Source of the DNA: Pseudomonas sp. KBW05
Lineage (GTDB): Bacteria; Pseudomonadota; Gammaproteobacteria; Pseudomonadales; Pseudomonadaceae
NCBI RefSeq assembly: GCF_003852405.1
Contig: NZ_QAJM01000003.1
Location: forward strand, 202,033 to 266,032
Direction of reading: 5' to 3'
Length of the DNA stretch: 64,000 nucleotides
Within the stretch, counting starts at the first letter, position 1, and each line of letters starts with the position of its first letter. The translations under genes and the position numbers were made by a program. Of this stretch, positions 8,944 to 16,377 are shown piece after piece. A model generated the notes under the pieces. It was not told the origin of the DNA, searched no databases, and worked only from the letters and a program-made list of their open reading frames with translations.

Positions 8944-11900
8944 CGCCCAAAGCCCCTCTGCCAATCGACACCCCGACCTTGCCCAAGATGGGTGGCAGCA
9001 TCCAAAGCATCGGCAAAGGCTGGGGCGCGGTTGGCACCAGCGGCGAGGCGCAGCTGAGTATAGAGTTGCCGATTTCACCCGGACGCGGCTTTGCGCCAGC
9101 ACTGGGCCTGGCCTACACCAGCCAGGGAGGTAATAGCCCTTTCGGGTTGGGGTGGAGCCTGCCGATCGATGCCGTCAGTGTGCGCACGACGCTAGGCGTG
9201 CCGCGCCTTGACGGCACCGACCAGATAACCGGCCCGAATGGCGACGTGTGGATGCCGGAACGTAGCGATGACGGCCGCTTGATTGCCAGGCAGGTGAGCA
9301 CCTACAACGGCGTGTCCCTGGGCGCCAAGCACAGCGTGGTCCGCCATTGGCCACGGATCGAAGGTGAATTCACACTGCTTGAACACTGGACCAGCGCCGC
9401 CGATAACGCAGGTTTCTGGTTGGCCCACAACGCCGACGGCATCCTGCATATCTACGGGAAGACCCCCGACTCACGCCGATTCAATCCCCAGGTGCCCGAC
9501 CAGGTAGCTGCCTGGTTGATCTGTGAGAGCCTCAATGTGCGAGGCGAACATATCGTCTATGGGTACAAATCCGAACTGGAAGCCCCCACACCGCCCCAGA
9601 TGCGCGACTACCGCGCCCAGCGCTACCTCAAGTACGTGCGTTATGGCAACGCGACCGCCCATGAGCATTTGTACGCCTGGCAAGCCGACAGCTGGAAACA
9701 GCAGCACTGGCACTTTCAACTGGTCTTCGACTATGGGGAGCACGCGGTTGATCCGCAAACCCTGCCGTCCTTTGACGAGCGCCAGCCCTGGGCGTTGCGC
9801 AGCGACCCCTATTCGAGCTACACGCTGGGTTTTGAACTGGGCACGCGGCGCCTGTGCCGGCAGGCTCTGCTGTTCCATCACTTTCCCACCGAGCTTGGGG
9901 CCGATCCGGTCCTGGTGCAGCGCCTCGTACTGGAACATCGGCCAAACGCCCTGGGGTTCAGCCTGCTGACCGCGACCCATGCCCAGGCCTATGACAGCCT
10001 GGGGCAAATCGAACGCCGTCCACCGCAGGAATATCACTACAACAGCTTCGCGCTGGATGTACGGGCTCAAGCCTGGACGCCGTTTGATGCCATGCCCGGC
10101 CTCGACGACGGTGAGCAGTATCAACTGGCGGACTTGTACGGCGAAGGCCTGCCGGGAGTGTTATCGCGCCAGGACCAGGCATGGCACTACCGCGAACCGT
10201 TGCGCGCTGCCCAAGGTGGCGACGCTGTGCACTACAGCGAATGGAAGCGACTGGAACACGTACCGATCGCCGATACTCGCCAACCGTTTAACCAGTACCT
10301 GACCGATATCACCGGCAATGCCAAACTCGACTGGGTCGTGGCAGCGCCCGGACTCAGGGGTTATTTCACCCTGGGGCCGGACCGGGCCTGGTCACACTTC
10401 GTGCCTTTCGACGCGTTTCCCAATGAAATGCTCCACCCCATGGCTCGCATGGCTGACCTGGTCGGCAATGGCCCGGCAGACATGGCGCTGATCGGGCCCC
10501 GCAGCGTGCGCTTGTATGCAAATCGAGGTGAGACGGGGTTCGCCCCCGCCGTGGATGTCCCCCACCCGCACGACCCGGCCGAGGCGGATGAACTGCCGCT
10601 GGCCAGTGATAGCAAAACTGAACTGACCGCGTTTGCCGATGTGTTGGGCAGTGGCAGCACGCAACTGGTGCGTATCCGCCACAATCAAGTCAAGTGCTGG
10701 CCGAGCTTGGGCCACGGGCGTTTCAGCAACGGTTTCGAACTGTGCGAGCTGCCATTCGACGCTGCCCAGTTCAATAGCACGCAGGTCCGCCTGGTGGACC
10801 TCGATGGCTCAGGCGCGGCGGACTTGCTCTACCTCACACCCAATGCCATCAGGGTCTTTATGAACCACGCGGGCAGCGGTTATTCATCGACCTCAATCGA
10901 TCTGCCCTGGCCCGCTGGCGTGCAATACGACGACTTGTGCCAATTCAGCAGCGCTGACCTGCAAGGCAACGGGTGCTCCAGCCTGGTGTTGACCGTGCCT
11001 CATATGACACCTCGGCACTGGCGGTATGATCTTGCCCACACCAAGCCTTACCTGATGTGTGCGACCTGCAACAACATGGGGGCCAGCAGTCTCGTGGTCT
11101 ACCGCAGTAGCGCCCAGGAATGGCTTGACGAAAAACAGGAGCAACACAACAAGGGTGTCACCAACCCAGTCTCGCACCTGCCACTGGTGGTACAGGTGCT
11201 CAAACAGCTGATCCAACTGGACGAGATCACCGGAAACCGCCTGACCCAAGGGCTGGCTTACCGCGCGGGATACTACGATGGCGTCGAGCGGGTATTTCGC
11301 GGTTTTGGACTGCTGTTGCAGACTGATACGCAAGCCTCGGAGGCTGAGCGCGCGACGTCCGGCTTCAGCCCGCCCGTACTGAACAAGACCTGGTTCCATA
11401 CCGGCCAGCAGATAGATCCGTCCAGGCAGGGTTACAGCACCCACGACCCGCTGGCGGTGCCCCTCAAGCCGACGGTGCTGCACAACTACCACTTCAACGA
11501 CAAGGCCGCGCAACTGATTGTCGAGCCAACCCCGGACATCGCCAGCGAAATAGCCCGCAGCCTCAGCGGTCTCGTTTTGCGCTCTGAAACCTGCAACGCC
11601 GATGACGCCCCGGCAACCGCCGTGCCGTACACCGTCACAGAGCACCGCTATCTGGCGCGCGTGCTGCGCCACAAAAACCAGCATCAACCGTATGCCGTGA
11701 TCGAGCCGACACGCCTTGAAACCCTCACTTATCAATATGAACCGCAGATCCCTGATGACCCGATTTGCCAACACCAATTGAACCTTGAACGGGACGAGTA
11801 CGGCCAGGTCACCCATGCTGTCACGCTGTATTACGCCCGGCGCAAGACCGCCGCGGATGCGCCACCGTTCAGCGATGAACACGCGCAACAGTGGTGGCAG

Positions 11901-13559
11901 GACGCCCATGACGACGCCCAGAAAACCTGGTATCTGACGCAAGAAAAGGCCCAGTTCATTCACCACCTTGGAGCGGCGCAGCCGAACTTTGAAGCCTGGT
12001 CCCTGGGCCTGCCGTATCTGCAGCGCAGCAACGCCCTGGTGCTGGAAAAATCGGCACTCAATGCCACCAGTATCCACTATGAAAACCTGCTGGCCTGGAC
12101 CCAGGACGACGGCGAGTGGGCGCGCCGCGCCACACTCGCCGGCATGTCTCGGCAGTTCTACATGGACCCGCTCAGCGCTCAGCCCTTACCTGCGGGCAAG
12201 GCCGCGTTTCAGGCCCTCGCGGCGTACAGCGAAAGCGCCGAGCTGAACGCTGATGCCCTAGAGGCCTACGAGCCACTCAGGGACGCTGACGGCAACCTGC
12301 CCTTCGACCTGAAGGCAACACTCGAATCGCCGGAAGTCGGCTACCACATCATGGAGCCTTTCCTTCCCTCGGCACCCCACCGCAAAACCCTGAACAGCGA
12401 CGATGCCAAGGACTACCTGTGGTCCGTGCATCAGGGCTTCCCCGTGTACGCAGGCCTGGCCGGGTTTTATAACCTGCGCAGCTACCGCGAAACCCGCAGC
12501 CATGGCGTTACTCGGCTCACCTATGACCCCTACGAATGCCTGATTACCCAGGTGGAGTTACCCGATCACTGTGCCACTCACGTACGCGACGTCGACTACC
12601 GTACCGGGCTGCCAGCCACCCTGGAGGATGCCAATCGCAATGTTCAACAAGCCCACTACAGTGCGTTCGGCGAGCCTTTTATCACCACCTTCTACGGCAC
12701 TGAGCTAGATAAGAAAACCGGGTTCGCCCAGTTGGACGGCTACCTGCCACCGGCAGACCGCAACCCTGCCATTGCCATTGAGAACAAAGCACAGGCCCTG
12801 GGCAACTTCGCCACGGCTGGCTTTTGGGATTTGTTCTGCTGGATGGGCCAAGCCGCTGCCACATCGACACCCGACTGGCTGGCATGGGCAATGGCACAAG
12901 GTTTTATCTTGCCCAGCGGGCATTTTTGCGACCGCGCCCGCCGCCACCTGGAGGGTCGGGCCTCTTTGGATAGCAACGAGCAGATCCTCAAAGCGCAACT
13001 TGATGCAGCGCACCGCGAACCGGTGTACAGCGTCAGCCTCGTAGCCGACCAATTCCCCGACGAGCCACTGCAACCGGTGCAGATACGCGCTAGCATCACC
13101 TGCCTGGACGGCCTGGGCCGGGTTCTGCAAACCAAGCAGGAAGTGCCACCTGGGCTGGCGTGGCGGGTGGGCGCAAACGGCGAGTTGCTGCTCAAACCCG
13201 ACGGCACGCCTGAAGAGGTGCAGGCCCTGCGGCGCTGGCGAATCAGCCAACCGGTCGAGTACAACAACAAGGGCCTGATTGTGCGCGAATACCGTGCCTA
13301 CTTCGCCGATCAGTGGTGCTACATCAACGACCGCTCAATGCGCGCGCACGCCCTTCACGATCAGCAGTTCTACGATGCAATCGGCCGTCCGACCGTAACG
13401 CTGTTGGCCAAAAAGATGCTGCAAGGCAACCCGCCACAGCTCGCGCCACTACGCCGGGAGATCTGGTACTGGCTGTGGACAACGGTGGCTTTCGACGAAA
13501 ATGACTTGTTTGACGAACCGCCCGTTAAAAAGCGGCACACTTGGCAATCGAAGAGCTGA
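8940..13559 (+). CDS. tcaC: Insecticidal toxin complex TcB subunit (TcaC/TcdB-like, SpvB domain)
   Basis: A 1539-residue TcB subunit. The N-terminus is the SpvB-type domain (LPKMGGSIQSIGKGWG, then GLAYTSQGGNSPFGLGWSL). A VCBS/FG-GAP-like propeller lies around 390-660, with blades such as VDLDGSGAADLLYL, and the TcdB middle domains follow. In Tc toxins TcB forms the first half of the cocoon that holds the TcC effector and docks on TcA through its propeller. The ATG at 8940 overlaps the previous stop (ATGA) with GGCGGAGG upstream. An in-frame start at 8829 would lie inside tcaB and is unlikely. The next gene follows after four bases. Confidence 0.92.
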   Translation: MTPKAPLPIDTPTLPKMGGSIQSIGKGWGAVGTSGEAQLSIELPISPGRGFAPALGLAYTSQGGNSPFGLGWSLPIDAVSVRTTLGVPRLDGTDQITGPNGDVWMPERSDDGRLIARQVSTYNGVSLGAKHSVVRHWPRIEGEFTLLEHWTSAADNAGFWLAHNADGILHIYGKTPDSRRFNPQVPDQVAAWLICESLNVRGEHIVYGYKSELEAPTPPQMRDYRAQRYLKYVRYGNATAHEHLYAWQADSWKQQHWHFQLVFDYGEHAVDPQTLPSFDERQPWALRSDPYSSYTLGFELGTRRLCRQALLFHHFPTELGADPVLVQRLVLEHRPNALGFSLLTATHAQAYDSLGQIERRPPQEYHYNSFALDVRAQAWTPFDAMPGLDDGEQYQLADLYGEGLPGVLSRQDQAWHYREPLRAAQGGDAVHYSEWKRLEHVPIADTRQPFNQYLTDITGNAKLDWVVAAPGLRGYFTLGPDRAWSHFVPFDAFPNEMLHPMARMADLVGNGPADMALIGPRSVRLYANRGETGFAPAVDVPHPHDPAEADELPLASDSKTELTAFADVLGSGSTQLVRIRHNQVKCWPSLGHGRFSNGFELCELPFDAAQFNSTQVRLVDLDGSGAADLLYLTPNAIRVFMNHAGSGYSSTSIDLPWPAGVQYDDLCQFSSADLQGNGCSSLVLTVPHMTPRHWRYDLAHTKPYLMCATCNNMGASSLVVYRSSAQEWLDEKQEQHNKGVTNPVSHLPLVVQVLKQLIQLDEITGNRLTQGLAYRAGYYDGVERVFRGFGLLLQTDTQASEAERATSGFSPPVLNKTWFHTGQQIDPSRQGYSTHDPLAVPLKPTVLHNYHFNDKAAQLIVEPTPDIASEIARSLSGLVLRSETCNADDAPATAVPYTVTEHRYLARVLRHKNQHQPYAVIEPTRLETLTYQYEPQIPDDPICQHQLNLERDEYGQVTHAVTLYYARRKTAADAPPFSDEHAQQWWQDAHDDAQKTWYLTQEKAQFIHHLGAAQPNFEAWSLGLPYLQRSNALVLEKSALNATSIHYENLLAWTQDDGEWARRATLAGMSRQFYMDPLSAQPLPAGKAAFQALAAYSESAELNADALEAYEPLRDADGNLPFDLKATLESPEVGYHIMEPFLPSAPHRKTLNSDDAKDYLWSVHQGFPVYAGLAGFYNLRSYRETRSHGVTRLTYDPYECLITQVELPDHCATHVRDVDYRTGLPATLEDANRNVQQAHYSAFGEPFITTFYGTELDKKTGFAQLDGYLPPADRNPAIAIENKAQALGNFATAGFWDLFCWMGQAAATSTPDWLAWAMAQGFILPSGHFCDRARRHLEGRASLDSNEQILKAQLDAAHREPVYSVSLVADQFPDEPLQPVQIRASITCLDGLGRVLQTKQEVPPGLAWRVGANGELLLKPDGTPEEVQALRRWRISQPVEYNNKGLIVREYRAYFADQWCYINDRSMRAHALHDQQFYDAIGRPTVTLLAKKMLQGNPPQLAPLRREIWYWLWTTVAFDENDLFDEPPVKKRHTWQSKS

Positions 13560-13563
13560 CGCC

Positions 13564-16374
13564 ATGGACGCCACTCGCACCCCCGCCCTCAGCGCTGTCG
13601 ATAGCCGCGGTTTCAATGTCAGGCAGGTGCAGTACTGCCGGTTGCCGGGCGCCACACAAAGCCAGTTGCGCATACAGCGCCAACACGTCGACGGCGCCGG
13701 GCAGATACTCAGCGAGCACGACCCACGGCTTGGCACATCACCGAGCCAGACCAACGTGTACAGCCTGAGCGGCGCACGCCTGCTCAGCCGCAATGTCGAC
13801 GCCGGTTGGCAGCTGCGCTTGCTCGGTGAAGCCAGGCAGGTGCTGCAAACGTGGGACGAAGGCGCCAGCCACTGGCAAACCGATTTCGACTCACAGCTAC
13901 GCCCGGTTGCGCGTCACGAGACCGCGCACCAGCAACCCCGGCGAACCCTGGAGCGTCTCATCTATGGCGACAGCTCTGCGCAGTCGGCAAGCCACAATCA
14001 ATGCGGGCGGTTGATTCATCACTACGATCCCGGCGGTTTGCTGTCTACATCGGACTTTGCATTGACCGCCGCGCCGCTGAAACAGACGCGCAGCTTTGCA
14101 CTCAGCCTGACACCTGTGGACTGGCCCGCCCACGTGCTGCTTGCGCGTAACGCGCTAGAGCCAACGGCCTATGACACCGCCTGGCGCTACAACGCGCTAG
14201 GCGAAACGCTGCTGCAGACCGATGCAAAAGGTCATCGCCAGTTGTCTGCCATTGACGTCGCGGGGCAACTCAAGGCTTTGTCCCTGCAACTCAAGCATGC
14301 CTCGGCAGCGCAACTGATCGTGGATAACCTGCACTACAGCGCGACCGGTAGACAGCTGGGATACACCACCGGCAATGGCGTCGTCAGCCAGTTCGACTTC
14401 GACCCGGTAGACGGCCGCCTTGCGCGCATCCTGGCAATGAAGGATAAACTCGTGCGCCAGCACACGCTGTATCACTACGACCCCGTGGGCAACCTGACCT
14501 CGCTGACGGATAAGCTGCAAGCGACCCACTACGCAGCCAACCACCGGGCAGACAACACTCGACACTTTACCTACGACAGCCTCAACCAACTGATCAGCGC
14601 CACCGGCGTTGAAGCCCCTGGAGCCACCACCCACCCACAGCTCCCAGGGCTGATTACGCCGATTGATCTCAGCCGGCGCAGCGCGTATACCCAGCACTAC
14701 ACCTACGACGACGGTGGCAACCTCACCAAGCTGGTGCACACCAGCCCCATCCCTGGCCAAGGCCATACGCGGGTCATGGCGGTTGATCCCTCAAGCAATC
14801 GTGTACTGCGTTGGAGCCAAGGTGACGACGCCGTCCAGACGTTCCCGATGACCTACGACGCCAGCGGCAACCTGCACGTGCTGCAACCCGGTGCGCAGCC
14901 GTTGACCTGGAACCCGCGGGATCAGTTGGAGCGCGTGGTCATGCTGCACCGTGGGGACGACGAGGATGATTTCGAGCACTTCAACTACGCAGCCGATGGC
15001 AACCGGATACGCAAATGGCAGAGCACCCGAGCTGCGTCAATTACCCACATACACAAGGCGCATTACCTGCCCGGTCTCACCCTTCACACCGACGATGGCC
15101 GTGAGGAGCGGCACGTGATCAGCCTTCAAGCCGGACTGTGCCAGGTGCATTGCCTGCATTGGCCTGAAGGCGCACCTGCCGGTATTGAGCAAGACACGCT
15201 GCGCTTTTGCCTGTCGGACCATCAACAATCCTGCCTGACGGAACTTGACGGTGACGGCCAACTGCTCAGCCACGAAGACTATTACCCTTATGGCGGCACG
15301 GCCTGCCAGGCGGCGCGCTCGCAGGTCCATGCCCACTACAAGACCCTGCGCTACAGTGGCAAGGAGCGTGATAGCTGCGGCCTTTATTACTACGGCGCAC
15401 GTTATTACGCCCCCTGGCTGCTGCGTTGGATCAGCGCGGACCCCACGGGCACCGCTGACGGCCTCAACCTTTACTGCATGGCACATAACAGCCCGGTCAC
15501 CAAGGTCGACAGCCAAGGTCTGAATGCGGAAATCGCGTACTTGATCGCCGGTGTCTCCCTAGTGGCAGCGGCAGTTGCGGCAGCCGCTTCCTACTTCAGA
15601 GGAGCAACGCCTGCACCAGCGCCTGCACCGAAACCTCTACCGTCGGGTATCGATCTGCACCCGACGGAACAGACACGACTACAGGATTTCAACAAACAGG
15701 TGCCACACGGGCAACCGCTGGAGGTGAGAAAACTCAACGACGGAGCCGTGTGGGCCTACGTACCGAAAAACCTCCAGCACGCGACTGACCTGTCCAACGC
15801 CAGTGACATCAACCTGCAGAAACAAATTGCCAAGGGTGTGTTTCCCTCAATCAAACTGCGCGACGCACCTCCCACCGCAGCGCCAGCCAAAAAAACCGTC
15901 GCACCGACGGCCTACTCCCCCTTCGAAGTGGCGGCGACAACCAAGGTTTCCGGCAAGAAAGCCAGCCGGGTGGCCGCCGCGGAAGAAGTCGTGCAACCCA
16001 TCGCTGCGACAGCCTCCGCCAGACAACGAGGCGCCACGATAGATGCCGAACACTTTTTCAGCAGCCGCCACTTTCTCGAATGGGATACCACCCAACAAGA
16101 AAAAATTCGTGGTGTTCTTGAGGAGTTCAGCGCCTCGCTATCTGCCGCCAATTACCATAAATACACTCACGATACCGAGCAGGATCAGAACATTCCCTAT
16201 CAAATGGGCAAGCCACGCACTCTGCGCGAAATCCACACCCTCGACGTGACCTCCTTTGAAGGCACAGCCGGAGGGCGTGGAGACTGGCGACTGGTGCTGT
16301 ACCAGATCAATGGCACGTTCTACCCGCAGCGCATGGATCGCCATCGCGATATCGTCGCCAGGGCAAGGAGGTAG
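13564..16374 (+). CDS. tccC: TcC subunit 1 (TccC/RHS toxin) with unassigned, possibly RelE-like C-terminus
   Basis: A 936-residue RHS-repeat protein. Residues 1-653 are the conserved TcC shell with YD repeats and the self-cleavage region: SGKERDSCGLYYYGARYYAPW, then D626-P-T-G and VDSQGL ending at 653. In this family the piece after the cut is the effector translocated into the host cell. Here it is 654-936: a hydrophobic segment (about 655-678), an Ala/Pro-rich linker, and a C-terminal domain ending GRGDWRLVLYQ...RHRDIV, which resembles the last strands of RelE/ParE toxins. That resemblance is my inference. The ATG at 13564 matches the usual N-terminus of the family; an in-frame start at 13501 overlaps tcaC and is unlikely. 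Confidence 0.88.
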   Translation: MDATRTPALSAVDSRGFNVRQVQYCRLPGATQSQLRIQRQHVDGAGQILSEHDPRLGTSPSQTNVYSLSGARLLSRNVDAGWQLRLLGEARQVLQTWDEGASHWQTDFDSQLRPVARHETAHQQPRRTLERLIYGDSSAQSASHNQCGRLIHHYDPGGLLSTSDFALTAAPLKQTRSFALSLTPVDWPAHVLLARNALEPTAYDTAWRYNALGETLLQTDAKGHRQLSAIDVAGQLKALSLQLKHASAAQLIVDNLHYSATGRQLGYTTGNGVVSQFDFDPVDGRLARILAMKDKLVRQHTLYHYDPVGNLTSLTDKLQATHYAANHRADNTRHFTYDSLNQLISATGVEAPGATTHPQLPGLITPIDLSRRSAYTQHYTYDDGGNLTKLVHTSPIPGQGHTRVMAVDPSSNRVLRWSQGDDAVQTFPMTYDASGNLHVLQPGAQPLTWNPRDQLERVVMLHRGDDEDDFEHFNYAADGNRIRKWQSTRAASITHIHKAHYLPGLTLHTDDGREERHVISLQAGLCQVHCLHWPEGAPAGIEQDTLRFCLSDHQQSCLTELDGDGQLLSHEDYYPYGGTACQAARSQVHAHYKTLRYSGKERDSCGLYYYGARYYAPWLLRWISADPTGTADGLNLYCMAHNSPVTKVDSQGLNAEIAYLIAGVSLVAAAVAAAASYFRGATPAPAPAPKPLPSGIDLHPTEQTRLQDFNKQVPHGQPLEVRKLNDGAVWAYVPKNLQHATDLSNASDINLQKQIAKGVFPSIKLRDAPPTAAPAKKTVAPTAYSPFEVAATTKVSGKKASRVAAAEEVVQPIAATASARQRGATIDAEHFFSSRHFLEWDTTQQEKIRGVLEEFSASLSAANYHKYTHDTEQDQNIPYQMGKPRTLREIHTLDVTSFEGTAGGRGDWRLVLYQINGTFYPQRMDRHRDIVARARR

Positions 16375-16377
16375 GCC

